A DNA stretch of 64,000 nt, from NCBI RefSeq assembly GCF_019396345.1, contig NZ_JAHKRM010000014.1:248001-312000 (forward strand). The letters run 5' to 3'. Positions 15,461-24,748 of the stretch are shown here, in pieces. Position numbers and translations under genes: made by a program. Each line of letters begins with the position of its first letter. Within the stretch, counting starts at the first letter, position 1. Source of the stretch: Nonomuraea guangzhouensis. Its GTDB lineage: Bacteria > Actinomycetota > Actinomycetes > Streptosporangiales > Streptosporangiaceae. Under the pieces are notes generated by a model, which ran no database searches, was not told the origin of the DNA, and saw only the letters and a list, made by a program, of their open reading frames with translations.

Positions 15461-17167
15461 TTAGGCCGCTATCTCAGGAGCCTGGAAGAGCGCTTCGGCA
15501 TTGCCCTTGGCCCGGCTCCTGCGGGGAGCCTTGGCCTTGGTCACCGTGGCCGTTTGGGGTGTGCTGGCCGCAGCCTGCTTGGCCATCATGGACATCAGGA
15601 TCTCCTGGAGCATCTCCGCCCCGGCCTCAGAGGACAGGAACGCCTTGACGGCTTCCGACGAGACGGCAGGCTCCTCGGTGACCTGCTCTACCGGTTCGGG
15701 CTCAGGAGCCGTCTCACGCTCAGGCGTGACGCTCTGGGCGGCGTCGATCTCGTCCCACTCGTCATCCGACAGGTAGTACGGCGTGGGCTGGGTCTCCTCT
15801 TCCGGGGCGGCCTCCTCCTCGGGAGTTGCCTCCTCGGTGGTGGCCAACTCGGCGGGCTCCTCCACAGAGTCGTGGATTTCGTCCATGAGGATCTCGGGAA
15901 GCTCCTCCCCCTCAGAGTCAGTAAGTTCGTTTGAGCGGTCCGCAGTCTCCTCGGGAGCTTCGTAGCGGTAGACCAGGGCGGGCCTGCCCCCGCCCTGTGG
16001 CTGAACCTTGGTCATGGTCACGCTGGGAAGCTCGGAGATGATTTCGTTCATCTCAGCGGCCTTACGGCCGAACTTGCGGAACAGGGCCGTGCTGTTGACG
16101 CCCTCAGAGCCAGCGGCCTTGATGAACTGCTCCACGCGCGTGCCCACCGTCTCCTCAGCCGAACCTCCGGCGTTGGCCACGTCCGGCGAGAGGTAGGTGA
16201 CCGAGTCGCACATGTAGGAGACCAGGCCCGTTGCGGCTTCCAGGTCCCGAGTCGTGATCTCGTCTCTGCGGTCGGCCAGCGCGTACAGGGCGCTGAGACG
16301 CCACACGTAGTCAGCCGCGCGAGCGGCGAACTGCTCCATGGCCTCACGGCCCAGCGTCATGGAGTCGATCATCTCCGAGAGCTGGTCATCCCACAGCGCC
16401 ATGGCGCTGCGCGAGACGGTGACCTCTTCCACGTCCCGAGCGAACGCCACCGCATTGCGGAACTCCCTCACGAGAGGCCGCATCAGCTCAGACCAGGCAT
16501 AGACGCTGATCTGTTCCGAGAGCTTGATCTTCTTGGAGCGCTCGACGAACAGGCACAGGAAGCGGTTCAGGGTGCCCCCGGCGCGGTCGGCCTTGCCGAT
16601 GCTGCCCGCGAACTCAGCGGGAGTCACGTTCCCGATGATGGACACGTGGGGAGCGTCTACGTGAATCACGGCTTCCTTGGTGCGGTTGCTGATCGAGGCC
16701 CCTTCCCAGCTACGCCGGATGGCCTTGCCGAAGGACTTGTATCGAGCCGACACCTTCAGCAGGTCAGCGAACTCCTCCTCGATCATCAGAGCGTTGCCGT
16801 TCATGTCCGCCAGGGTGGAGACGTAGGCAGGCCCGGACTGGGGACACCCCTCCAGGACCGTGGACTTGGCCCAGTCGGGAAGCGCGCCCTTGACCACCTG
16901 AAGTGCGGCACGGGTAGCCGTGCCCTTGCGCCCCATGCCGGTGTTGCCGATCAGCACGATCCACGTGCTCAAGGTCTGGCACTGCGTGCCGTAGACCACC
17001 TGAGGCAGGTTGGTGATGGCTGAACTGAAGGCGCTCAGCAGAGCGCCCAAGATGCCCACAGGGTCGGCCTCGCTGTGCGGGGTGATGGTCTGCACGATCC
17101 TGCCCAGAAGGCCGCTGTAGACCACGGGGGAGACCTGGGGACGGGCAGCGACGGTGTTGGACTGCAT
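15461..17167 (-). CDS. DUF3987-type replication ATPase
   Basis: The 568-residue protein has a P-loop ATPase domain in its first 330 residues. Walker A is GNTGMGRKGTA (about 71-81), with the acidic stretch ALMIEEEFADLL as a Walker B candidate and GNVTPAEFAG as sensor-like sequence. A winged-helix-like segment (about 345-410) and a very acidic tail ending in a basic patch (KAPRRSRAKGNAEALF) follow. DUF3987/DUF927-related helicases accompany replication genes of plasmids, phages and satellites. It starts at ATG 17167 behind AAGGAG. No primase-polymerase domain is visible, so the host may supply priming. Confidence 0.75.
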   Translation of the reverse strand: MQSNTVAARPQVSPVVYSGLLGRIVQTITPHSEADPVGILGALLSAFSSAITNLPQVVYGTQCQTLSTWIVLIGNTGMGRKGTATRAALQVVKGALPDWAKSTVLEGCPQSGPAYVSTLADMNGNALMIEEEFADLLKVSARYKSFGKAIRRSWEGASISNRTKEAVIHVDAPHVSIIGNVTPAEFAGSIGKADRAGGTLNRFLCLFVERSKKIKLSEQISVYAWSELMRPLVREFRNAVAFARDVEEVTVSRSAMALWDDQLSEMIDSMTLGREAMEQFAARAADYVWRLSALYALADRRDEITTRDLEAATGLVSYMCDSVTYLSPDVANAGGSAEETVGTRVEQFIKAAGSEGVNSTALFRKFGRKAAEMNEIISELPSVTMTKVQPQGGGRPALVYRYEAPEETADRSNELTDSEGEELPEILMDEIHDSVEEPAELATTEEATPEEEAAPEEETQPTPYYLSDDEWDEIDAAQSVTPERETAPEPEPVEQVTEEPAVSSEAVKAFLSSEAGAEMLQEILMSMMAKQAAASTPQTATVTKAKAPRRSRAKGNAEALFQAPEIAA

Positions 17168-17649
17168 GAGCTACGCTCCTTGATTGGTGGCCCCAGAGCG
17201 CAAGCGACGCCAATCTCTGTCGCTCTGGGGCTGTCTTATGTCTGAGGCTGGTTTCTCGATCCCGAGTTTGTTTGTTTCGGCGTTCGGTTGATCAAGTCCA
17301 GCGATCAGCAAAGTGTCATGAGCGTGAATCTCGTGTCAATACCTTTGCTCGAATTAACTCCGAGAAAGTTTGTTAAGACAGGTCAACAGGCAAGGGTTGC
17401 TCGGGAAGGTTAATTAGAGTGTCGACCAGGGGGTATGCACTTTTTGAGGGCGGACGTGACCCCGAGGGGGGTGGTTCCTCCGACCAGGTACGAGTCTGGG
17501 ACTTTTCAAGAAGACATAAAACATGCTCTGAGCTGGACTACAGTCTTCTTATGGGGTGGAGAAACTTACAAAACTCGCAGTCCAGAAAGCAAGAATTCCC
17601 CGGACTCTTCCATTGAATCCAGGGGACTTCGTGCGTCTTCAGAATTAAC
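17168..17649. other. Long non-coding leader between capsid and replication genes
   Basis: This 482-bp stretch is AT-richer than its surroundings. It contains the hairpin at 17190-17231 directly upstream of the replication gene's ribosome site. Short rightward frames at 17419-17616 and 17435-17653 exist but have poor starts and no recognisable product. It is the natural place for a replication origin, a leftward promoter or a regulatory RNA. I see no iteron array. Confidence 0.5.
17190..17231 (-). promoter_or_regulatory. Leader hairpin upstream of replication gene
   Basis: GCCCCAGAGCG and CGCTCTGGGGC form a perfect 11-bp stem around a 20-nt loop. The loop contains GCGAC, which could alternatively pair with GTCGC overlapping the right arm. 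On the transcript it ends 22 nt before the start codon, so it may be a terminator or attenuator. Confidence 0.5.
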
Positions 17650-18573
17650 TTAGGCGGCCCACTTCACAGCGGCCTTCACGAGGCCCTCGGAATCCTTCAC
17701 GGCGACGTTGGGCGCGGTGGGCTGCTTGCCACCAGGGAAGGACAGAACCCGAGCGCCGTACAGGTGCAGGGCGTCTATCTGGTCGCGTCGATACTTCTCC
17801 ACCGGCTGACTCCGGAAGTCGGTGAACTGGCTGGCGAACGTGGTGAAGGACCTTTGTCCGGCCAGAATGTCCACGCCGGTCGGCATGGCCGTGGTGGACA
17901 GGAGCGTGAACCCGGCCAGGCGGGCAACCACGCCGTTGGCCGTGGCCCCGGCCTCACCCAGAGCGGCGGCGTTGGCCACGTCAGGGGCACGCATCAGATA
18001 GCGCTTGGCCTTGGGGCCGACGACAACGTATCGACCGTCCGGCACCTTGCCAGTGTCGAGCTTCTCCATCATGTCGAAGATGGCTTCCAACAGCGCCTCG
18101 CCCTTGTCACGGCTGTCAGCCTGGGCGCTTACGTTCACCTGAGGGAGGCTGGTAGCCGAGGCCGCAATGGTCGCGCCAACGAACGCGTCCGTAGAGGCCG
18201 CCAGAGCACGGATGGACTCCAGAGCGGCCGGCGCGGCCAGAGCGCCGGCCACTTGTACCGTCTCGATGTTGCGCACATAGAAGGCGACGTAGTCGGCCTC
18301 GCTGATGTCTACGTACTGCTCAACGGTCTTCAGGTCTTCGATCGTCATTCCGGCAACGTCGTCATAGCGCCCCACGTTGGGTCGGATGAGGCCGTTGACC
18401 ACCATCCGGTCACCTTGTGCGGTGATGTCGCCCTCATAGTCGGTGTTCACCACCAGAGGTGAGGCCCACACCAGCAGCGGATCAAACTGGGTGAGAAGCT
18501 CGCTGCTCCACTCGGTGGGAACGAACGCATGCGTACCTGCGTGCGCGTATGCGGGGATCGGGTTAATTGCCAA
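17650..18573 (-). CDS. P22-type/HK97-fold major capsid protein
   Basis: The 307-residue protein starts at TTG 18573 with AAAGGATTTCTC upstream. N-terminal AFVPTEWSSELLTQFDPLLV, then the core ITAQGDRMVVNGLIRPNVGR, a long central helix/spine region, and GRYVVVGPKAKRYLMRAPDV resemble short P22 gp5-like coat proteins of actinobacteriophages. It is shorter than P22 gp5 (430 residues). It follows the scaffold-like gene by 22 bp, the standard phage order. It would form the shell of a small particle. I see no cargo-binding or encapsulin-specific feature. Confidence 0.8.
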   Translation of the reverse strand: MAINPIPAYAHAGTHAFVPTEWSSELLTQFDPLLVWASPLVVNTDYEGDITAQGDRMVVNGLIRPNVGRYDDVAGMTIEDLKTVEQYVDISEADYVAFYVRNIETVQVAGALAAPAALESIRALAASTDAFVGATIAASATSLPQVNVSAQADSRDKGEALLEAIFDMMEKLDTGKVPDGRYVVVGPKAKRYLMRAPDVANAAALGEAGATANGVVARLAGFTLLSTTAMPTGVDILAGQRSFTTFASQFTDFRSQPVEKYRRDQIDALHLYGARVLSFPGGKQPTAPNVAVKDSEGLVKAAVKWAA

Positions 18574-18595
18574 AGAGAAATCCTTTCAGTAGGGG

Positions 18596-19084
18596 TTAGC
18601 GGCGTGCTCGCGCATCCAGGGAAACGCCACGATCAACGGGCGGACCTGAACCTTGAGGGCCGATGCCCACGCCTTGGGGATACGTGGGCTTCCTGGTCGC
18701 AGAACCGAGCGAAGTAACAAACTCTGTGATCGCGTCAAGGTCGGCCGTTCCTTCCCCGGTGAGGAAGGCGGACATGTTCAGCCTGGAGATCGCCTCTGGG
18801 GCCAGCTCCATGCCGCGCTGTTGGGCGGCCTGCTGGAGATGAATCTCAGCCAGCGTCAGAGCGTGCTCTTGCTGCATCGCGGCCATGGCCTGTTCCAGTT
18901 CCGCACCTTTGGCCGTTGCGGCCTCCAGTTCGGCGCTGGCGACCTTCCACCGCGCTTCGTTAGCCCGGCTGAGGCTCTTCCACTTATCGGTCTCAGAGTT
19001 GATCTGAGAGCCTTCTGAGATTGCTTCGGCCACCGGCTCCATTTCGGTGGTGGCGTCAAGCGTGTTAGTCGGTGAGTCGTCCAT
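18596..19084 (-). CDS. Scaffold-like protein upstream of capsid
   Basis: The 162-residue acidic protein is mostly coiled-coil (about 30-95: WKSLSRANEARWKVASAELE, then QAMAAMQQEHALTLAEIHLQ) with a Gly/Pro-rich C-terminus ending in Arg. The coiled coil, charge and position immediately before the capsid gene are typical of phage scaffolding proteins, which template the procapsid and then leave. Start ATG 19084 has GGGAG upstream. No protease domain is fused or adjacent. Confidence 0.75.
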   Translation of the reverse strand: MDDSPTNTLDATTEMEPVAEAISEGSQINSETDKWKSLSRANEARWKVASAELEAATAKGAELEQAMAAMQQEHALTLAEIHLQQAAQQRGMELAPEAISRLNMSAFLTGEGTADLDAITEFVTSLGSATRKPTYPQGVGIGPQGSGPPVDRGVSLDARARR

Positions 19085-19130
19085 TTCGGCTACTCCCTTC
19101 GATAGTCAATTCGTGGGTGCGTGTTGGGGC

Positions 19131-19316
19131 TTACCAGGTGCGCATACGCAGCTCGTCATGCTCGGGCGTCGCCTGCCACGCGTAGGTAAGCGACCTCGGG
19201 TTGTCCAGATCGCCGTTCACGGACACGATACGGATGGCAGAGTCCAAGTCGCCTTCACGCCAGGCGGTGAGGATCTCCAGAGCGCTCATAGTCTCAAGCT
19301 GGGTAACGGTAATCAT
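19131..19316 (-). CDS. 61-residue hypothetical protein, first gene of capsid operon
   Basis: ATG 19316 is chosen because GGAGAA lies 9-10 bp upstream; the frame is open to 19391, but that region contains a terminator. The product MITVTQLETMSALEILTAWR, then EGDLDSAIRIVSVNGD, is a small acidic soluble protein with no recognised family. It is the promoter-proximal gene of the set with scaffold and capsid, so it may be a morphogenesis accessory or a regulator. Confidence 0.55.
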   Translation of the reverse strand: MITVTQLETMSALEILTAWREGDLDSAIRIVSVNGDLDNPRSLTYAWQATPEHDELRMRTW

Positions 19317-19355
19317 CAGTGTTGTTCTCCAAAGGTGTGAGTGTGAGGGGATGAA

Positions 19356-19389
19356 GAAGGCCCCCGGCACGAGGTCACCGAGGGCCTTC
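19356..19389 (-). terminator. Hairpin between Cys-rich gene and capsid operon
   Basis: GAAGGCCC and GGGCCTTC arms (19356-19363 with 19382-19389) include an inner CGG/CCG pair. It lies upstream of the 61-residue gene and could insulate the capsid operon from the HNH/Cys-rich transcript. A second stem, CCCTCT-ATT-AGAGGG, is at 19432-19446. Confidence 0.5.
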
Positions 19390-19473
19390 AACAGCCTGTG
19401 TGGTGCGGGAGAGTCTAGAATTCCTCCCCTACCCTCTATTAGAGGGGGAAGTTAACTATTTGTGCGAGAAACC

Positions 19474-19779
19474 TCACCTCACGGCCGTCCGGATCTCCCA
19501 CAGCACATCATCACAACGCAATGAGCAGTACGGATCGAACTCTTCAGCATCGATCTTGAGCCCACACTTCAGACACAAGCCCTTGCTGCGGCGATAACGC
19601 TGCTGCGCATGCTCCCGGTCGCGTAACCGTTTAGCGGCCTGACGGCACTCGGCCGAGCAGTAGCGACGCCAAGGCCCAGGACGGCCCGAACCCAGCTTCC
19701 TGGTCTCCTTGCACAGCTTGTCGCAATATCCGCACTTGAATACCAGGGTGAGATAATCTCGCTGAGAGCGCCATGACAC
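19474..19779 (-). CDS. Cys-rich zinc-finger-like protein
   Basis: The 101-residue basic protein has four Cys pairs: CGYCDKLC, YCSAECR, LCLKCG and YCSLRCDD. The spacing suggests two zinc ribbons or treble clefs separated by a basic helix (KRLRDREHAQQRYRRS). Such proteins are usually nucleic-acid binding. It lies between the HNH gene and the capsid operon, on the same strand. It could assist HNH-mediated DNA processing or regulate capsid expression. No family is recognised. Confidence 0.65.
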   Translation of the reverse strand: MSWRSQRDYLTLVFKCGYCDKLCKETRKLGSGRPGPWRRYCSAECRQAAKRLRDREHAQQRYRRSKGLCLKCGLKIDAEEFDPYCSLRCDDVLWEIRTAVR

Positions 19780-19837
19780 ATCTACTCCTTATCTGCCGCG
19801 CTGGGGGAAGCGGCTTGCCAACTAACGAACTAACGAA

Positions 19838-20185
19838 TTATCGTGCGTTCGTTCGGCGGGCTCTTCCGGCCCGATCCCGAAGAGTCTTGGCTTGATGACA
19901 GGCCCGGTGAGCGGCGCGAAGGTTGTCGTAATCCCAGCCGCCGCCATCGGCAACGGCCGTCACGTGATCCACCTCGTTGGCAGCGGCCTGCCCACATAAA
20001 TAACAAACTCCAGCATCACGCTTGAGAACCGCCCTGCGGCGGTGGTTCCAATCCTTCGGCCTAGACAGATTCCTCTTGGACGTCACCGCCCACGGCTTAC
20101 GGCGGTGGGCGGAACACTTGCCTTCGCCGCGCACGGCGATCTGATGACATCCACTCTCACTGCAAATCTTGTTAGCCAGGGCCAA
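19838..20185 (-). CDS. HNH endonuclease
   Basis: The 115-residue protein contains an N-terminal zinc-like motif (ICSESGCHQI, KCSAHRR) and a C-terminal HNH domain: VCYLCGQAAANEVDHVTAV, then WDYDNLRAAHRACHQAKT. Small HNH proteins like this sit beside terminase and capsid genes in phages and are needed for packaging-linked cleavage, but no terminase is found here. The start is ATG 20185. It may nick DNA for mobilisation or packaging by helper machinery. Confidence 0.85.
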   Translation of the reverse strand: MALANKICSESGCHQIAVRGEGKCSAHRRKPWAVTSKRNLSRPKDWNHRRRAVLKRDAGVCYLCGQAAANEVDHVTAVADGGGWDYDNLRAAHRACHQAKTLRDRAGRARRTNAR

Positions 20186-20316
20186 CGGCCCTCCAATCGT
20201 CTAAGTAACTATCAATCCATGGCAGCCTTCAAATGCTGCCTTATCTAATCAACTAGTCACAACTAATGGGCCTTCCGGCTAGTGCCTCCAGGCCCTTTAG
20301 ATAGCTGGTTGAAGTA

Positions 20317-20340
20317 GGGGCCAGCCCCCAAGCTGGCCCC
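20317..20340. terminator. Perfect hairpin between element regulator and HNH gene
   Basis: GGGGCCAGC, loop CCCCAA, and GCTGGCCCC lie in the 294-bp gap 20186-20479. It would end the leftward regulator transcript before the HNH gene. I see no gene in the rest of the gap, which is AT-richer and should hold the HNH promoter. Confidence 0.65.
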
Positions 20341-20479
20341 TTAACTATTCCTTCGTCTGGCTCGTCGTCCCTCCTCGCCTGCCGAAGGAACACAAGAATA
20401 GAGAGGAAGTCGCATTTGTGCAGGTCAGGGACATAATCCAGTCCAGGATCTTCGGATCAACGGGTCTGGATTCATAGGA

Positions 20480-20953
20480 CTACCACATCGGTCCAGCATC
20501 ATAGGACTCATGGGCCATGGTCGAATCGACATTCGACACATAGCCCGACTCCCACGTTTGATGAACGGGACACATTGCGCCCTTGTCCAATCCGCGTTCC
20601 CAGAATTCTCGCGGAAGCCATACGCAGGTTTCCCCGCCGCGAGGCAGTACGAGCCCTGCCAAGCGAAGCTTTTTCAACGTGTCGTAGACGGTTGACCGCG
20701 AAGCGGGCTTAACAGTCCCGTCCGGTTTCTCTCGGCTAAGGACCTGCCGCAGCTCCCCCGCTTTGAATACAGCGTGCCCTGTGTTGTTTGCGCGAGCGAT
20801 GGCGGCCAAAAGGAGTCGGGCATCTAAGGAAAGATTGCGCCCCTGACGGGCCACGCTGCCCGCATACCGCTGAAAAACCTTGCCAAACTGATGTTCAGGA
20901 AAAGTCAATTCGATCCCTTGCCATAGTCCACTCCAACTGATTAGTGATCGCAT
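20480..20953 (-). CDS. Winged-helix-like regulator or replication protein
   Basis: The 157-residue protein has a wHTH-like region in its middle (LSLDARLLLAAIARANNTGH, then FKAGELRQVLSREKPDG and SRSTVYDTLKKLRLAGLVLP). Plasmid and phage regulators and some replication-initiation accessory proteins look like this. The C-terminus is acidic and unrecognised. It starts 18 bp after the excisionase-like gene and is probably co-transcribed. It may control replication or excision of the element. Confidence 0.65.
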   Translation of the reverse strand: MRSLISWSGLWQGIELTFPEHQFGKVFQRYAGSVARQGRNLSLDARLLLAAIARANNTGHAVFKAGELRQVLSREKPDGTVKPASRSTVYDTLKKLRLAGLVLPRGGETCVWLPREFWERGLDKGAMCPVHQTWESGYVSNVDSTMAHESYDAGPMW

Positions 20954-20971
20954 TTCCCCCTGTCTCGATGG

Positions 20972-21175
20972 TCAATGGATGGCTTGGCGGTCAATCCAGG
21001 TCTCTACGTCGCGTTCCCTGAACATCACGCGTCGGCCGATGCGGTGGCCCTTCAGGTTCCAGGGCTTCCATCGGTTGTAGACCGTGCTCTTTGGCACGCC
21101 CAGGTGGGCGGCCACCTCTTCCACACTCATGAGTCGGTTGCTTCCTCCGCTGCCCAAATCGCTTTCCTCTCTCAT
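20972..21175 (-). CDS. Excisionase/AlpA-like HTH protein
   Basis: The 67-residue product ends in a MerR/AlpA-type helix-turn-helix: LMSVEEVAAHLGVPKSTVYN, then HRIGRRVMFRERDVETWIDR. This is the standard fold of actinobacterial element excisionases. ATG 21175 is chosen. ATG 21130 has GGAGGA upstream but would remove 15 residues outside the HTH. The open frame continues to 21322 but is low-complexity there. It is divergent from the integrase pair across a region with an operator-like palindrome. Confidence 0.8.
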   Translation of the reverse strand: MREESDLGSGGSNRLMSVEEVAAHLGVPKSTVYNRWKPWNLKGHRIGRRVMFRERDVETWIDRQAIH

Positions 21176-21351
21176 GTGCGGGCACGCTGCGCCCGCAATC
21201 TGTACGCCTCGCGTCGTGTCCGCTGTGCAGTTGTCAAAGGCATGCCCGTGACCGCCCCGGCCGGGCGTGGCCTCGCAGCCCTTCCCGGCCCGGCGCGGCG
21301 GGCGGTGATCACCGTTGCACATTCAGGTACAGATGGTCAAGCAATACATGA

Positions 21352-21368
21352 ACAGTCTTCCAGACTGT
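21352..21368. promoter_or_regulatory. Operator-like palindrome between excisionase and integrase operons
   Basis: ACAGTCT-TCC-AGACTGT is a perfect 7+3+7 palindrome about 26 bp upstream of the rightward operon start at 21394. Its divergent position suggests a control point for integration or excision. Confidence 0.6.
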
Positions 21369-21393
21369 CCGTGAATGGTGTAGCGTCATCGCC

Positions 21394-22014
21394 ATGACCA
21401 AACAAGAGGAACCGCACACACACACGCACGCGAGAGAAGAGGTGCGGCCCGAGCAGGGCCCCGGCTACCACCTCCAGCACTGGTACGACGGCTGGCAGGT
21501 GGACATGTGGTGGTCGTCCAACAGCACGGGCGGCCCTACCGAACTGCGCATCACCACCAACGACCCCGAACTGATGGCCCGAGGCATCACCACGGGCACG
21601 CTGCGATCCATCCCACTGGCCGACATCGCGCGAGAGCTGAAGAGCGACCTTCAGCGACTCAGCCGCGAACAAGACATCTTCCACGTGCTGGAACCGCGCA
21701 CCGATTGGGCGATGCGGCACATTCGGCAGACCGTCAAGGACAACCCCAAGCCAGGCCGGACCGGGCGACCGGAGTCCTTCCACCTCGCCATAGCCGTCCT
21801 CTACGTCTGGTATGTGCTCATGCGCGAGCCCAACCCCGTGCAGGACCTCGCCGAGATCGTGGGTGCGGACCGAAGAGCAGCAGCCAACTGGATCTCCCTG
21901 GCCCGCAAGAACGGCATGCTCACCGAGGCCGCCGAACGCCAATCGGGCGGCACCCTGACCGACAAGGCCGTCTCACTGCTCAAGGCGATGAACGAAAGCG
22001 AGGAAACGAACTAA
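21394..22014 (+). CDS. Hypothetical HTH-like protein preceding integrase
   Basis: The 206-residue protein has an N-terminal beta-rich part (GYHLQHWYDGWQVDMWWSSN), a linker and a helical C-terminal region (PVQDLAEIVGADRRAAANWI, then LARKNGMLTEAA) that looks like a winged helix. Proteins of this type often stand just before integrase genes in actinobacterial elements. Its stop is one base before the integrase GTG, so the two are coupled. It may be a transcription regulator or recombination accessory factor; no function is established. Confidence 0.7.
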   Translation: MTKQEEPHTHTHAREEVRPEQGPGYHLQHWYDGWQVDMWWSSNSTGGPTELRITTNDPELMARGITTGTLRSIPLADIARELKSDLQRLSREQDIFHVLEPRTDWAMRHIRQTVKDNPKPGRTGRPESFHLAIAVLYVWYVLMREPNPVQDLAEIVGADRRAAANWISLARKNGMLTEAAERQSGGTLTDKAVSLLKAMNESEETN

Positions 22015-22015
22015 C

Positions 22016-23218
22016 GTGGCCAGCCTGATCAAGAAATGCGAGTGCGCCGACACCAAAGCCGGACGCACACTCGACCTCCGCAAGGCCGACGACCGCAAGA
22101 CCGCCGAACGATCCTGGGGCAAGTGCGGCCACTCCTGGACCGTCCGCTACCGGCTCGGCGGACGCGGCACCAAGCAACAGGAGCAGTCCTACCCGCACAA
22201 CATGAAGAAGGACGCAGAAGCGTTCATTCTGGAGATCAAGTCCGACAAGGTGAGCGGCTTACGCCGCACCATCGATCCCAAAGCCGGAGCGATCACTTTC
22301 GCCGACTACGCGGACAGCTGGCTCTCAGGCCGTGTCGGGCTGTCGGCCAAGAGCGTTGAGATCTACGGCAATGCGCTGAAGAACCAGATCAACCCGACTC
22401 TCGGTCACCTTCGGCTGAATGCCATCACCAGGCAGACCATCAAGAACTTCATCTCAGCCCTGATCAAGGCAGCGTACGCGCCGAACACCATCCACAGCGC
22501 CTATATGGTCGTGGCCGCAATCTTCAGCGAGGCCACAAAGGACAAGCTCATCCCCGAGTCGCCCTGCACGGACATCGAACTGCCCAGCGCCGCGCAGAGA
22601 CAGGAGTTTCTGGTTCCCTCCTGGGCGCAGATCAGCAAGCTCGCCGACTCCATGCCAGCCCGCTGGGCGGCGACGGTGTGGCTCATGGCCGGATGCGGTC
22701 TCCGGGTATCCGAAGCGTTCGCCGTCGCTGAGGGAGGCGTGATGTTCGGCGGCCGGAGACTGCGCATCCACGAGCAGGTGACCAGAAAGCGCGTGTTAGG
22801 CCCACTCAAGCACCGTGAGGAAGGGGACTACCGGGTCATGCCGCTGCCGCCGTTCGTTCACTCCGCCATCACCACGCACATCGAGAGCCACGGCACCGCC
22901 GACGGGTACCTGTTCCAGGCAGCCAAGGGAGGTTGGGTGGGGTACGAGACTTATCGGCTGGCGTTCGCCGCCGCAGCCAAGACGGTGGGCCTTCCCGAGG
23001 ACTTCACCCCTCACGGACTCCGCCACTCCTACGCGTCCATGCAACTTGCCCAGGGCATCCCCATCACGGACGTGTCCCGATGGCTGGGACACCAGGACAT
23101 CGGGATCACATTCCGTACGTACGGCCACCTCGTGGACGAGGCGTGGGACAGGGCGCTCGACGTGATGCAGGCCGGTTATCAGACGGGCATCGCCGAAGTC
23201 CCGGCAGCAGCGTGCTGA
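22016..23218 (+). CDS. int: Tyrosine-family site-specific integrase
   Basis: The 400-residue recombinase has an N-terminal zinc-like/arm-binding part (KCECADTKAG), a SAM-like core-binding domain (ADYADSWLSGRVGLSAKSVE) and a catalytic domain with Arg in GCGLRVSEAF, His and Arg in HGLRHSYASM, His in WLGHQDIGIT, and the nucleophile Tyr in RTYGHL. Start GTG 22016. It lies about 60 bp from the right att repeat, as expected of a gene that acts on its own att. The target is the 3' end of lpdA, and its stop codon lies in the right arm repeat. Confidence 0.95.
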   Translation: MASLIKKCECADTKAGRTLDLRKADDRKTAERSWGKCGHSWTVRYRLGGRGTKQQEQSYPHNMKKDAEAFILEIKSDKVSGLRRTIDPKAGAITFADYADSWLSGRVGLSAKSVEIYGNALKNQINPTLGHLRLNAITRQTIKNFISALIKAAYAPNTIHSAYMVVAAIFSEATKDKLIPESPCTDIELPSAAQRQEFLVPSWAQISKLADSMPARWAATVWLMAGCGLRVSEAFAVAEGGVMFGGRRLRIHEQVTRKRVLGPLKHREEGDYRVMPLPPFVHSAITTHIESHGTADGYLFQAAKGGWVGYETYRLAFAAAAKTVGLPEDFTPHGLRHSYASMQLAQGIPITDVSRWLGHQDIGITFRTYGHLVDEAWDRALDVMQAGYQTGIAEVPAAAC

Positions 23219-23230
23219 CTTCGTGCTGAC
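23212..23230 (+). repeat. Right arm-type direct repeat pair
   Basis: GTGCTGACTTCGTGCTGAC overlaps the integrase stop codon. It matches the left pair at 11916-11934 in order, orientation and 3-bp spacing. It is a probable integrase arm-binding site. Confidence 0.6.
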
Positions 23231-23257
23231 CACGAAGACCCATAAATGCCTGTCTAC

Positions 23258-23276
23258 CTGGGGCTTTTGCCCCCAG
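23258..23276. terminator. Element-supplied terminator next to lpdA and int
   Basis: CTGGGGC, loop TTTT, and GCCCCCAG lie between the integrase stop and the att repeat. Positioned 3 bp beyond the lpdA stop codon, it can end both convergent transcripts. It replaces the ancestral lpdA terminator now displaced to 11734. Confidence 0.65.
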
Positions 23277-23279
23277 CGA

Positions 23280-24659
<1,380 letters not shown>

Positions 24660-24748
24660 GAGTCGGACCATACCGTCCACCTAGCGCTACCCCTGAACCT
24701 CGCCCCTGTGCCAATGACCCGGCCGATCGCGCTCGGTTGGATCGAGGC

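Noticed and set aside
17419..17653. Two short rightward frames in the element leader
   Set aside because: Poor starts, no recognisable product, and the region looks like non-coding leader; kept only as an observation.
17650..18573. Capsid protein as an encapsulin compartment
   Set aside because: A coiled-coil scaffold gene directly precedes it and HNH/integrase genes share the element, which is phage context; no cargo gene is present.
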